Source: Bradyrhizobium sp. AZCC 1719 (lineage in GTDB: Bacteria > Pseudomonadota > Alphaproteobacteria > Rhizobiales > Xanthobacteraceae). Taken from it: a stretch of DNA of 64,000 bases. The DNA lies in the NCBI RefSeq assembly GCF_036924525.1, contig NZ_JAZHRU010000001.1, positions 2,075,001 through 2,139,000 of the forward strand. Reading direction: 5' to 3'. The translations under genes were made by a program, and so were the position numbers. The notes beneath the pieces were generated by a model. That model did not search any database. It was not told the origin of the DNA and was given only the letters and a program-made list of their open reading frames with translations. Below are positions 18,268-27,805 of the stretch, in pieces (the stretch's first letter is position 1; each line of letters begins with the position of its first letter).

Positions 18268-19644
18268 CTACTGATAGCTCGCCACGATGTCAGACACCGC
18301 GCGTTCGAGCTGCTTGGCGGTCGCGCATTGGCGGACGACGGTGCAGAAGGTCGAATAGCGCGGCATTTCGGAATCGCCCCAGCCCCAGGCCATGCGTCCC
18401 TCGGGATTGAGCCAGACCAGCCGTTTCGACCGTTCAGCAATTCGACGAAGGATATCCGCGCGCGGATCGAGGTTGTTGCTGCGGGCATCGCCGAGCACGA
18501 TCACCGTGGTTTGCGGCGTGATCGCGCTCATCCACTCATCCTCAAAGTCAGCAAGCGAACTGCCGTAGTCGGAGGAGCCGAAACCTACCTTGGACATGAT
18601 CTCGGCCATTGCCTCTTCCGGCGATTTGGATTCCAGGATGTCGCTGACCTCGATGAGGTGTCCTGAAAATGCAAACGAGCGGACGTCGTCCACGACCTCG
18701 TGCAGGCTATGGATCAACAGCAGGAAGAAATCCGAAACCCGCGCCACTGAGCCAGAGACGTCGCACAACGCCACGATCTTCGGCTTGTCGCGATGACGCC
18801 GCTTCCACGCGGTGAGGAACGGCACGCCGCCCCATGCGGCGTTGCGGCGGATGGTGCGACGGACGTCGAGATGGCCGCGGCGCTGGCGCTTGCGCGGCTT
18901 GGAATAGCGCTCGCGCAGGCGGCGCGCGATCTGGCGGATCAGATGTCGCATCTGTTCGACCTGCCGCGGCTCGATCCGCGACAATGGCGCGTTGCGCAGG
19001 ATCTCGTTGCGCAGGTTCTCCGCCTCTTCGCGGCCGTACAGCATCAGGGCCTGCGAGACGGTGTCGCGCACCGTGCCGCGCAGCCCGTCCAGCGCGTTGG
19101 TCAACCGCTCTGCCAGCGCCGGGTTGATGGCGGCGAGGTTATCGAGATCGTCGCGCAGGCGCTGGATGCCCATCTGGTCGAGGATGCGGCCGGAGAAGAT
19201 GCCGCGCTGCGTGAAGTAGCGGATGTCGGACAGCGAGGCCGCGCTTGCCGCATTGGCAATCGCAGCCGAAATCTGGTTGCGATCCTGCGCCAGCAGCATT
19301 TGCGCGAGTTCGCCAAGCCCTTCGGCTTGCTCGTCCCCGCCGCTTGTCTCGCTCGGTGAATCGGATGCCGCGTTGGATCCGTCCGCATTCTGCTCGTCCG
19401 GCTTGCTATCTTCGGGCGGCGATTGCGGCTCGGGCTGATCGAAGAACAGGTCAAAGCAATCTCCGAGCGCCTTCTTCTCATCCTGAGTCTTGGCGAGTGT
19501 CAGCAGAAAAGTATCGCGCAGGATGGCACGGTCGGTAAAGCCGACCTTGGAGACGGCCCGCATCGCGTCGATGCTTTCCGCCGGCGAGAGCCTGACGCCT
19601 GCGCCCCGCGCCGCACGAAAGAAGCGATGCAGGTTCTCGCGCAT
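18268..19644 (-). CDS. CoxE-like VWA-domain protein
   Basis: 458 residues. An N-terminal helical region starts RENLHRFFRAARGAGVRLSP, then an acidic linker rich in Ser/Asp/Gln (about 70-110), a basic patch (KPRKRQRRGHLD) and a C-terminal von Willebrand A domain with an intact MIDAS motif DVSGS near residue 293. CoxE-type proteins work with a MoxR ATPase in maturing molybdenum hydroxylases such as CO dehydrogenase. The partner ATPase gene ends seven bases upstream in the same direction. The convergent neighbour is a molybdenum enzyme operon, which fits a maturation role. Confidence 0.88.
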   Translation of the reverse strand: MRENLHRFFRAARGAGVRLSPAESIDAMRAVSKVGFTDRAILRDTFLLTLAKTQDEKKALGDCFDLFFDQPEPQSPPEDSKPDEQNADGSNAASDSPSETSGGDEQAEGLGELAQMLLAQDRNQISAAIANAASAASLSDIRYFTQRGIFSGRILDQMGIQRLRDDLDNLAAINPALAERLTNALDGLRGTVRDTVSQALMLYGREEAENLRNEILRNAPLSRIEPRQVEQMRHLIRQIARRLRERYSKPRKRQRRGHLDVRRTIRRNAAWGGVPFLTAWKRRHRDKPKIVALCDVSGSVARVSDFFLLLIHSLHEVVDDVRSFAFSGHLIEVSDILESKSPEEAMAEIMSKVGFGSSDYGSSLADFEDEWMSAITPQTTVIVLGDARSNNLDPRADILRRIAERSKRLVWLNPEGRMAWGWGDSEMPRYSTFCTVVRQCATAKQLERAVSDIVASYQ

Positions 19645-19651
19645 TCGCGCC

Positions 19652-20599
19652 TCACCCGAAGACGTTTTGACGCGAGGCCTTGGCGATGAAGGTGGAGACC
19701 TGCGGCATGGTGGCCTCGATATCCGCCTCGTATTTCAGGAGAACGTTGAGCGTATCCTTGACCATCTCGTGGCCGAGCTCGGGCGCCTGCAGCAGCACCA
19801 GCACCCGCGCCCAGTCGATGGTCTCGCTCACCGACGGCAGTTTCTTCAGGTCGAGCGTGCGGACCTCGTGGATGAAACCGACCATCTGCCTGCGCAGCGT
19901 CTGCGAAATGCCGGGCACCCGGCTCTCGACGATCCGCTCCTCCAGCTTTTGTTCGGGGAAGCCGATATGCAGATGCAGACAGCGCCGCTTCAGCGCGTCG
20001 CCGAGGTCGCGCTCGCTGTTCGAGGTCAGGATCACGGTCGGCGGCGCGACCGCGACCACCGTCCCGAGTTCCGGAATCGTGACCTGGAAGTCGCTGAGGA
20101 TTTCCAGCAGCAGCGATTCGAATTCGGCGTCGGATTTATCGATTTCGTCGATCAGCAATACGCAGCCCGCTGGCTGCTCCAGCGCCTGTAACAACGGCCG
20201 CGGTTCGACGAATTCCTTGGAGAAGAACACGTCGCCGAAATCATGAAGCTGGTTCAGCGCCGCTTCCAGCGTCGGCGCGCCGCCGAGCACCTCGCCGAGC
20301 TTGTCCTTCAGGATCTGCGTGTACAGAAGCTGCTTGGCATATTTCCACTCGTACAGCGCTTTCGCCTCGTCGAGCCCCTCATAGCATTGCAGGCGGATCA
20401 TCTTCATGCCGCGCCATGCGGCGATTGCTTTTGCCAGCTCAGTCTTGCCGACGCCCGCGGGGCCTTCGACCAGAATGGGCTTTTCGATCTGTTGCGACAG
20501 ATAGACCGCGGTCGCGATCTGGCGGCTCGCAATATAGCCTTGCGCCGCAAGACCGCTTTCCACTGCCTCGATCGAGGCCGAAGGCCTGATATCAGCCAC
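19652..20599 (-). CDS. MoxR-type AAA+ ATPase (CoxD-like)
   Basis: 315 residues. Walker A is GPAGVGKT (46-53), Walker B is VLLIDEIDK, and sensor 1 is ILTSNSERDLGDALKRRCL, the typical MoxR arrangement. In CO dehydrogenase clusters the CoxD ATPase helps insert or sulfurate the metal centre with CoxE. Here it is followed after seven bases by a CoxE-like VWA protein, so the two form an operon. Whether its client is the adjacent Mo oxidoreductase is inference from position. Cytoplasmic. Confidence 0.9.
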   Translation of the reverse strand: MADIRPSASIEAVESGLAAQGYIASRQIATAVYLSQQIEKPILVEGPAGVGKTELAKAIAAWRGMKMIRLQCYEGLDEAKALYEWKYAKQLLYTQILKDKLGEVLGGAPTLEAALNQLHDFGDVFFSKEFVEPRPLLQALEQPAGCVLLIDEIDKSDAEFESLLLEILSDFQVTIPELGTVVAVAPPTVILTSNSERDLGDALKRRCLHLHIGFPEQKLEERIVESRVPGISQTLRRQMVGFIHEVRTLDLKKLPSVSETIDWARVLVLLQAPELGHEMVKDTLNVLLKYEADIEATMPQVSTFIAKASRQNVFG

Positions 20600-20708
20600 G
20601 GGGTTTCAACTCCGAATTCGGTAGATTTCGGAATGTTCTGCCTGCGTTCCCGCCAAAGAACAAGCGCCGTTTGGACATAACGAGGGCGCAAGTTCCGGTA
20701 TTTTCCGC

Positions 20709-21341
20709 CTAGCGCAATGCCAGCCCGGTGGCCGCCTCAAGCTCGGTGATCGCCTGCGCCGCACTGACCACCTTGATTGTGGTCATGCCCATCTCGCGCG
20801 CCGGCTTCAGATTGACGCCGAGGTCGTCGAGGTAGACGCAGTTCTTGGGATCGACCTTTAGCGTCTCAACCATCATCCGGTAGATGCGCGGATCGGGTTT
20901 CCGAAGGCCGATTTTTGCTGACTCGATGACATGGTCGAACAGCGCCATCACTTCGGCGACATAGAGTGTGCGGCCGCTGTGGCTGCCGATCGCGTTGGCG
21001 GGCAGGTTGTTGGTGATGCAGCCGGTCTTGAACTTTGCCTTGACGCGCTTCAGCGCCTCGACCATTTCGGGCCGCAGATCGCCGGACAATAGCGGCAGCA
21101 CGTCCTTGCCGCGAACCGCCGCGCCCAACGCCAGCGATTCGGCCGCAAACAATTCGTCGAAGGCTTCGATGTCGACCTCGGCGCGCTCGAATTTCGCCCA
21201 GGCATTTTCCAAATGATTGGCGGCGTTGGTGCGCCGGATGATGTCGGCCGGCAGCCCGCGCTCGGTCTCGAACCGCGTGAACGCCTCGAATGGCGAGGTG
21301 GTGAGCACCCCGCCGAAATCCCAGATCACTGCCTCGATCAT
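20709..21341 (-). CDS. HAD-superfamily (IA) phosphatase-like protein
   Basis: 210 residues from the ATG at 21341. The frame runs further upstream but the first residues MIEAVIWDFGGVL are the classic HAD start. Motif I is DFGGVL, with Gly where most HAD phosphatases have a second Asp, as in the epoxide-hydrolase N-terminal-like and ACAD10-associated subgroup. Motif II is TGCITNN, motif III IGLRKPDPRIY, and motif IV VYLDDLGVNLKPA. Substrate unknown. In this subgroup the family often sits near acyl-CoA metabolism, and an acyl-CoA synthetase lies 1 kb away. Confidence 0.85.
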   Translation of the reverse strand: MIEAVIWDFGGVLTTSPFEAFTRFETERGLPADIIRRTNAANHLENAWAKFERAEVDIEAFDELFAAESLALGAAVRGKDVLPLLSGDLRPEMVEALKRVKAKFKTGCITNNLPANAIGSHSGRTLYVAEVMALFDHVIESAKIGLRKPDPRIYRMMVETLKVDPKNCVYLDDLGVNLKPAREMGMTTIKVVSAAQAITELEAATGLALR

Positions 21342-21452
21342 AATATCCTGCCCGAAGTAACGCTCCGGGGAGCGGCTAACACGGATTGACTGCTCGAACC
21401 AGCCCGATCGCCGCGCTTGGCGATGCGCGCCGCACAAGCTATTGCTGCGCCG

Positions 21453-22214
21453 ATGAAGATCCTGCCTCGAATGATTGCCGGCCTGGTGCTGCTGCTCTCC
21501 GTTCCCGCCCATGCCATCGTCGGCGGTGGTGCGCCATCCACCGAAGGTGTGGCCCGCTCTATCATCACCATCGTCGGATCGCGCGGTAATTTCTGCACCG
21601 GGGCCTTGATTGCGCCAAGGCTGGTGTTGACGGCGGCGCACTGCGTGCAGCCCGGCGCGGAATACAAGATCGTCGAATATGGTGCAGACAGGCAACCCTC
21701 GCTGCACGACGTGAAGAGCATCGCCATTCATCCTGGCTTCAACATGCAGGCGATATCAGGACATCGCGCGACGGCGGATGTCGCGTTGCTGCAATTGGCG
21801 GCGCCGCCCAGGGGAAAGACGCCGGCCGTGCTCGGATTGCCTGACATCCCGATCAACGTCGGCAGCCGTTTTACGATCGCGGGCATCGGCGTAACCGTCC
21901 GCGGCGACGGCAAGAGCGGCGGCACCATCCGCCTCGCCAGCCTGGTCGCGACCGGCAGGCCGGGAACGTTGCAGATCAGGCTGGTCGATCCGGTGGGGCA
22001 GGGCACGCGTGACGGGCTCGGCGCTTGCACGGGAGATTCCGGCGCGCCTGTATTTGAGGACAAGCCAAGCGGTCCCGTCATTATCGGCGTGGTGAGCTGG
22101 TCGACCGGGCCGAACGGCAGTGCAGGTTGCGGCGGCATGACCGGCGTCACGCCGCTGACGCTGTATCGGGACTGGATAGTGGAGACGGCGCAGAAATGGG
22201 GCGCGGGGTTGTAG
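21453..22214 (+). CDS. Secreted trypsin-like serine protease (S1A)
   Basis: 253 residues from the ATG at 21453, where a signal peptide begins (MKILPRMIAGLVLLLSVPAHA). The mature N-terminus IVGGGAP is the trypsin-type activated start. The triad is intact: His in LTAAHC, Asp in ADVALLQL and Ser in GDSGAPVF. In-frame codons at 21417 and 21423 give longer but less likely starts. It is distinct from the HtrA-like protease at 7370, having the IVGG start of classical trypsins. Probably periplasmic or secreted; substrate unknown. Confidence 0.9.
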   Translation: MKILPRMIAGLVLLLSVPAHAIVGGGAPSTEGVARSIITIVGSRGNFCTGALIAPRLVLTAAHCVQPGAEYKIVEYGADRQPSLHDVKSIAIHPGFNMQAISGHRATADVALLQLAAPPRGKTPAVLGLPDIPINVGSRFTIAGIGVTVRGDGKSGGTIRLASLVATGRPGTLQIRLVDPVGQGTRDGLGACTGDSGAPVFEDKPSGPVIIGVVSWSTGPNGSAGCGGMTGVTPLTLYRDWIVETAQKWGAGL

Positions 22215-22227
22215 CTTGCTCGGTGCA

Positions 22228-22348
22228 GTAGGGTGGGCAAAGGCGCGTTAGCGCCGTGCCCACCATCAACCACTCCGCTCCCGATGGTGGGCACGCTTCC
22301 GCCTTCGCTCGCCGAGCTACGGCGGACAAGTCGCTTTGCCCACCCTAC
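22228..22348. repeat. Nested palindromic intergenic repeat
   Basis: An outer inverted repeat pairs GTAGGGTGGGCAAAG (22228-22242) with CTTTGCCCACCCTAC (22334-22348). An inner one pairs CGTGCCCACCATC (22255-22267) with GATGGTGGGCACG (22283-22295). Both are perfect. The element fills the gap between convergent genes and could act as a bidirectional terminator; the pattern is typical of dispersed Bradyrhizobiaceae repeats. Confidence 0.8.
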
Positions 22349-22361
22349 GGATTTCCGTGAC

Positions 22362-24586
22362 TCACTGCCCTGCCGCCTTGTTCGCGGCGGCATTGTTCAG
22401 CACGATCAGGCCATCCACGGCCACGCCGAGTTTGCTGTTGATCAAAAACGGATTGACGTCGATCGACGCGATGCGGTTGCCGGCATCCGCCATCAGGTTG
22501 GAGAGACCGACCAGCGCCTTGACGGCGGAAGGCTCGTGCAGCGCCGGCTTGCCGCGATAGCCCTTCATCTTCACGCCGGCCTTGGTCTTGGCGATCAATT
22601 GTTTTGCTTCGGCCTCGTCCAGCGGCGCGCCGGCAAGCGCAACATCCTTCATCAGTTCGATATCAACGCCGCCGGTGCCGAACAGCACGACGGGACCCAT
22701 CTCGGCGTCGAGCGAGGCGCCGACCACGAGTTCGAGATCGGCCTTGACCTGCTGCGCGATCAGAATGCCCTCCAGCTTCGGCTTGCTCTTGATCTTCTTC
22801 ACCCGCGTGGTGATGTCGTTGAACGCCTTCTTCACCTCCGCGGCGCTGTTGAGGTTCAGCACCACGCCGCCGATGTCCGACTTGTGCAGGATGTCGGCGC
22901 TGACCACCTTTGCGACGACGGGGAAGCCGATCTTCTTGGCGATCTTGACGGCTTCCGCCGCGGTCTGCGCAATCTCTTCCTTCGAAACCGGGATGCCGTA
23001 GGCTTTTAGCAGTTTCTTCGACGCGACCTCGTCCAGCGCGGCGCGCACCGTTGGCGGCCTTGAGCGTCCTCTCCAGCATTGCGCGCGCGGAAGCTTTCGA
23101 GCTCGATACGATGTCAGGCACTTCCTTGCGCAAGGACGCATATTCGATCAGCGACTTGATTGCCCCGACGGCGCGATCGAGGCCCTGCATCACAGCGATG
23201 TTCGGCAGCGACTTGCGCAGGGCCTTGGTGAATTCGGTAAATCCGATCGACATCGCGCTGATGTAGACCACGGGCTTATTGGCGGTTCCCGCCATCTCGT
23301 TGACGAGGCGCAGGTTGCGCTCGCGCAATTCGTGCGGCGCCTTCGGCAGCTCAGCGTCGATGATGACGATGTCGGTGTCGGGATCGTCGATCATGATCTT
23401 GATCGACTTGATGTAGACGGAGGGGTCGACCACGGCGGCAAAGCCGGCATCGAGCGGATTGCCGACGATGCTGCCGGGCCCGAGCATCTGCGCCAATTGT
23501 GCCGTCGCATTCGGGCTGAGCGGCGCGAAGTTCATGCCGGCCGAATAGAACGCGTCGATCAACAGCCCGCGCTTGCCGCCAGACAGCGATACCGCGGCGA
23601 GCCGGTTGCCCTTCGGCAGGTCGGCATGGACGAAACATTCGGTGGTCTCGATCAGCTCGTCCAATCCGCGCACGCGGATCACGCCTTCGCGCGTCGAGAT
23701 CGCATCGAACGTTTCGATCGAGCCCGCGAGCGCGCCGGTATGCGCCATCGCGGCGGCGCGGCCGCCTTCGGAGGCGCCAAGCTTGAGCGCGATGACCGGC
23801 TTGCCGGCAGCCCGCGCGGCCTTGCAGGCCTCGCGGAACACTTTTGTGTTCCGGACGCCTTCGAGATAGACGACGATGACGCGGATCGAGGGATCGGCTG
23901 CGAAATAGGTCATCAGGTCCGGCGTCTCGAGCCCGGTCTCATTGCCGGTCGTCACCATGTAGCCGACGCCGACGCCGCGATCTTCCAGCGTCTGCCGGAT
24001 CGCCATCACGATCGCGCCGGATTGGCCAACAATTGCCACCGGTCCAGCCTCCATCGTGACGATACGATCGTCGATATTGGTGAACAGCTTTTCGCCCGCG
24101 CTCAAATTGCCGAGGCAGTTCGGCCCGGTGACCGCAAGACCGGTCTCCTTCACGGCTTGCTTCAGTTCGACCGCCAGCCGCTGGCTCTCCTCGTCCTGCA
24201 ATTCGCTGAAGCCGGAGGTGACGATGGTAGCAGAGCGCGCGCCGGCCGCCGCGGCATCGCGGATCACCTGCACCGCAAAACGTGCCGGCACCAGCACCAG
24301 CACGTGATCAGGATTTTCGGGGAGGCTCGCAAAATCCTTGTAGCAGGGCACACCCCAGATCGTTTCGCGCTTGGCATTGACTGGAAACAGTCCGCCTTCG
24401 TAGCCGTACTTGATCAGATTGTTCCAGATGCGCTCGGCATAGTTGCCGGGCTTGTCGGTAGCGCCGACCAGCACGATATTGCGCGGGTGCAGCATCGCAT
24501 GAATGCTCTTGACGATGTCGCTGGCGTCAGGCGAGGGCGACCATTTTTTCGGCTTGATGCGATGCGGTGCTTGCCTGAGCGTCCAT
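22362..24586 (-). pseudogene. ADP-forming acyl-CoA synthetase (acetate-CoA ligase family), two frameshifts
   Basis: Homologue of NDP-forming acyl-CoA synthetases with fused alpha and beta parts. It has a CoA-binding domain (HPRNIVLVGATDKPGNYAERI), a succinyl-CoA ligase-like middle (VGQSGAI, KLGASEGGRAAAMAHTGALAG with the phospho-His region) and an ATP-grasp C-terminus (ALDEVASKKLLKAYGIPVSK, IGFPVVAKVVSADILHKSDI). Two single-base frame changes break it: one in a run of six T (24544-24549, plus strand) just after the start, and one near 23040. Removing one base at each joins a 740-residue protein starting ATG at 24586, the normal family length. Without repair, residues from MLHPRN onward read to about 23050. 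It is either sequencing error or a recent pseudogene. Confidence 0.82.
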
Positions 24587-24752
24587 AGATATCCCTAACT
24601 CTGTTGTTTCCTGGCTGTGTCGATCGCGAACGATCGTCTCGCCATGATTTTCTTTTGATTAGGACCTTTTTATTGAGCCTTGGCGAGGGTGGCAACACGC
24701 GTTCCGCGATGAGCGCTATTCGCGCCGCGCAAGATTTCCCGGCTCGCAGAAT

Positions 24753-25331
24753 TCAGTGCGTATTTGATACGGGGCCGATCATCGTGGCGTGCACAAGATA
24801 GCGCTCCGGCCCCTGTGTCAGCGCGTCGAACGGCCAGCAGGTGGACAGCACCAGTTCATGCCCGCCCGCGAGCGGATCGATGCCGGAGGCATCGAAGCGC
24901 ACGACCGAGGCGGCGTCCACCCGATAGCGGAACGTCCGGCCGTCACGTCTTGTAACGTCGATCTCGTCGCCGAGGGCGACGTTTTTCAGGAAAGCGAAAT
25001 GCGTATCGCGATGCGCCGAATAGACGGCGACGCCGCGTTCGCCGGCATCGGGTGTCTGTTCGACATGCCCCGGGCCGAAGGCGAGCGCCTGGCCGCTGCT
25101 GCCTGCTAGCACGATGGCGCGGGCACCGAGCCGCTTCACCTCGATGCGGGCAACCGGCCATGTGTCGGCCCACGACCACGGCTTTGTCTCGCGCCCGGTT
25201 GCGATGGTTTTCTCGAAGGCCCGCTCCAGCAGCACCTGTGCGAGAAGCGCCTTGGCGTGGATGTAGGCGCCTTGGCCGAACAGGATCAGGCCGATGAGGG
25301 CGAGAAGGAGAGGGAGGATGAAGCGGGGCAT
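24753..25331 (-). CDS. Gram-negative sortase (marine/GN class)
   Basis: 192-residue membrane-anchored transpeptidase. An N-terminal helix (FILPLLLALIGLILFG) is followed by a sortase domain with His107 in YSAHRDTHF, Cys165 in LSTCWPF and Arg177 in GPERYLVHA, matching the sortase His-Cys-Arg triad. The family (class GN, first seen in marine proteobacteria) comes with a dedicated VIT/VWA substrate, and that gene lies immediately upstream on the same strand. The ATG at 25331 follows GGGGAGAG. A frame extension upstream runs through the palindromic repeat and is rejected. Expected to process the LPRTA-bearing neighbour in the periplasm or at the membrane. Confidence 0.93.
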   Translation of the reverse strand: MPRFILPLLLALIGLILFGQGAYIHAKALLAQVLLERAFEKTIATGRETKPWSWADTWPVARIEVKRLGARAIVLAGSSGQALAFGPGHVEQTPDAGERGVAVYSAHRDTHFAFLKNVALGDEIDVTRRDGRTFRYRVDAASVVRFDASGIDPLAGGHELVLSTCWPFDALTQGPERYLVHATMIGPVSNTH

Positions 25332-25346
25332 CGGGACACTCTCCCC

Positions 25347-25428
25347 GTCATTGCGAGCGAAGCGAAGCAATCCACCTCTCCACGCGGGAATAGATGGATT
25401 GCTTCGTCGCTTCGCTCCTCGCAATGAC
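25347..25428. repeat. GTCATTGCGAG-type palindromic repeat
   Basis: An inverted repeat whose arms begin GTCATTGCGAGCGAAGCGA and end TCGCTCCTCGCAATGAC, with an internal ATTGCTTCG / GAAGCAAT pairing. It lies between the sortase substrate gene and the sortase gene. Same family as the elements at 38798 and 48349. Confidence 0.8.
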
Positions 25429-25531
25429 GGTGGTTGGAAAAAAGCGGCGCGCGCGGCTCTGGGGGGACGGGTGGAAGCCGCGCGCGCTCTGGAAAGAGGA
25501 GGTCGGGGGTCCCTCCACCTTTCAGCCGACG

Positions 25532-27805
25532 TCAACGAAGTGACATCTGACGTCGATTGAACACCAAGACGATCAGGCTGAACGTGAGCAGGATCACGCC
25601 CGCAATCATCTTCAGTTCGGCGTCGGTCGCCGTCCTCGGCAGCGCGACCGTGCTGGGCGCTTGGGTGGCGACAGGCTGGGCCCGCTTCAGCGCCGCGATC
25701 TGCACCCGCGCCTCCTCCGTGTCCGCGCGCCGTTCCATCGGTGTTGCGGGGACGCGTGGGCGCTCGCCGAACACCTTCTCAAAATCCCAACCCGCCGGCA
25801 GGTTGATCGGCAGTTCCGAGACCTTGAGCGGCTCCCCTTGCGGACGGCTCGGCGTCTTGTCGACTGCGACCAGGCTGGTCAGCCGCGTGACGAGTTGATG
25901 CTCGAGCGCCAGCGCCAGAATTGCCTTATCCGCATCTTCCGGGGTCGCCTGCCGCGTGGTGCGCGTGACTTCGGCGTCCGCGATCTTGCGGCGTGCCCAG
26001 AGTTTCGAGAGCCCCTTGCCTTCAGCCGCATCTGCCAGCGGGAGGGTGACGATCCAGGGGCGGTCGCCGATACGCCCCTTGATCTCGATGGAGCCGGCGA
26101 GCTTGTCAAGTTTTGCCGCGAGCACCAGCGGCTCGTCGCGGTAGACGTCCGGAATCGCGGCCGGCGTCATGTCGGCACTGGCTTCGGAGAAATTTGCGAC
26201 CAGGTTGGTCACCGCGGGATTCTCCAGCTTGGCGAACAGCCCGCGCATACGCTCCTCGACCTGCTCGACCGAACCGATATGGGTGAAGGTGCCACGGCCG
26301 AGTTCGGCGGCGCGCGTCATCAGATAGGTGTTCGGCGCCGAGCCGATGCCGACCATGAAGACACGCGAGCGACCGCGCAGCGCGCTGATGGTTTCGAACA
26401 ATTGCTGCTCGTTGCCGATGGCGCCGTCGGTGAGGAACACGACCTGCCGGACGTAGTTGGTATCGCCAGCCTTGTCGGACAGCGCCGCACGCATCGCGGG
26501 CACCATTTCGGTGCCGCCATTGGCTTGCAGTGCGCCGACGAATGAGGTGGCCCGGCCGATATGCTCGCTGTCGGCCGGCACGGCTGACGGAAACAACAGA
26601 TCCATGGTGTGGTCGAAGCGGATCACATTGAAACGGTCGTTCGGCTGCAGGCGGCCGAGTGCGTAGATGAGGCTCGCCTTGGCCTGGATGATCGAGACCC
26701 CGCCCATAGAGCCGGAATTGTCGATCACGAAAATCACCTCGCGCGGCAGCGGCTTCTGCTGCGCCTGCTCGACCGACGGCGGCGTGACGAAGGCGAGCAG
26801 ATAGTCGCTGTCGCCGACGCGCTCGCGGAACAATCCGACCGAGGGCGCCGTCTCGGCCACGGGCTTCCAGGTCAGTTCGAAATCGCGATCCGCCGGCACC
26901 GGGCCTTCGGCCAATCGAAGAATGCTCGTATTCGCGTCCGGCTTCTCGGTCTTGATCGCGTGATGGTGGCTCTTGATTTCGCCGAGCGGGAAGCCGGCCT
27001 GCAGCCGCACGGTGATGCGGGTCGGGTTGACCGGTGCATTGGTCGCGGGGTCGAGCACTTCGGGCGAGATGCGGTCGCGATCCGGAACGGGATCGGACTT
27101 GATCGCCCCCCAGCCGCCGCCGTCCGGCTTGAAATCGACGCTTTGCACGACGGGCGCGGGATTGTAGCGCGGGGCCACCACCATCGGCACCCGCAGCGAG
27201 AACGCGCCGCCGGATTGTTGGACCGGCTCCTGATACTCGATCTGCACCATCACGGTTTCGCCGGGGCCGATATTGGCGACGGAGTTGGTGAAGATGTTCG
27301 GCCGCTCCTGTTCGGTCAGCGCCGCTTTCTGCCCCGTCTGCTTCGCCTGCTCGTAGATAGCCTTCGCCTGCTGCCGCTCCTTGATGTCGCCGACCACGAC
27401 GCGATCGCCGATCACCATCTTCAGCGAATCGACCGCGCCGCCGGCCGGCAGCGGGTAGACATAGATCGCCTCGACCCAGTCTTTCGAAGGGTTGCGGAAA
27501 ATCTGGGTGATGCGGGCGCGGACGGTGGGGCCGGATACGGTGAGATCGACGTCGACGCCGAGCCGTGAGGCATCGGCATATCCCTCGTCGATCTTGAGGA
27601 GCAGCGAGCCGGCGCGCGCATCGCCCGGCTTGAGGAAATTGGATTGCAGGCGCTCTGCCGACCACACCGGCTCAAAGCTCAAAAATAATGCCGCAAACCC
27701 GACCAGGATTACGGCAACGCCTTGCATCACAAAGAACAGCACCAGCCTGACCAGGCTGGGCTGTTCGCTGCGTTTGTCAGCCTCAATTTCGTCGCATGTC
27801 GTCAT
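25532..27805 (-). CDS. Sortase-target protein with VIT and VWA domains
   Basis: 757 residues from the ATG at 27805 (preceded by GGGAGTGAGCGAC). A transmembrane or signal segment (LVLFFVMQGVAVILVGFAALFL) comes first, then a VIT (inter-alpha-trypsin) domain (about 55-180, with YVYPLPAGGAVDSLKMVIG) and a VWA domain with MIDAS DNSGS near 360. The C-terminal sorting signal is an LPRTA motif followed by a hydrophobic helix (MIAGVILLTFSLIVLVF) and a basic end NRRQMSLR. This domain order matches the marine-type sortase target family. The paired sortase is about 200 bases downstream on the same strand. Probably cell-surface or periplasmic; function unknown, perhaps adhesion. Confidence 0.93.
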   Translation of the reverse strand: MTTCDEIEADKRSEQPSLVRLVLFFVMQGVAVILVGFAALFLSFEPVWSAERLQSNFLKPGDARAGSLLLKIDEGYADASRLGVDVDLTVSGPTVRARITQIFRNPSKDWVEAIYVYPLPAGGAVDSLKMVIGDRVVVGDIKERQQAKAIYEQAKQTGQKAALTEQERPNIFTNSVANIGPGETVMVQIEYQEPVQQSGGAFSLRVPMVVAPRYNPAPVVQSVDFKPDGGGWGAIKSDPVPDRDRISPEVLDPATNAPVNPTRITVRLQAGFPLGEIKSHHHAIKTEKPDANTSILRLAEGPVPADRDFELTWKPVAETAPSVGLFRERVGDSDYLLAFVTPPSVEQAQQKPLPREVIFVIDNSGSMGGVSIIQAKASLIYALGRLQPNDRFNVIRFDHTMDLLFPSAVPADSEHIGRATSFVGALQANGGTEMVPAMRAALSDKAGDTNYVRQVVFLTDGAIGNEQQLFETISALRGRSRVFMVGIGSAPNTYLMTRAAELGRGTFTHIGSVEQVEERMRGLFAKLENPAVTNLVANFSEASADMTPAAIPDVYRDEPLVLAAKLDKLAGSIEIKGRIGDRPWIVTLPLADAAEGKGLSKLWARRKIADAEVTRTTRQATPEDADKAILALALEHQLVTRLTSLVAVDKTPSRPQGEPLKVSELPINLPAGWDFEKVFGERPRVPATPMERRADTEEARVQIAALKRAQPVATQAPSTVALPRTATDAELKMIAGVILLTFSLIVLVFNRRQMSLR

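Noticed and set aside
18268..20599. CO dehydrogenase cluster
   Set aside because: CoxD/E-like genes are present but no CoxL, CoxM or CoxS with the CODH active-site motif; the neighbouring Mo enzyme is of the cytochrome-linked type.
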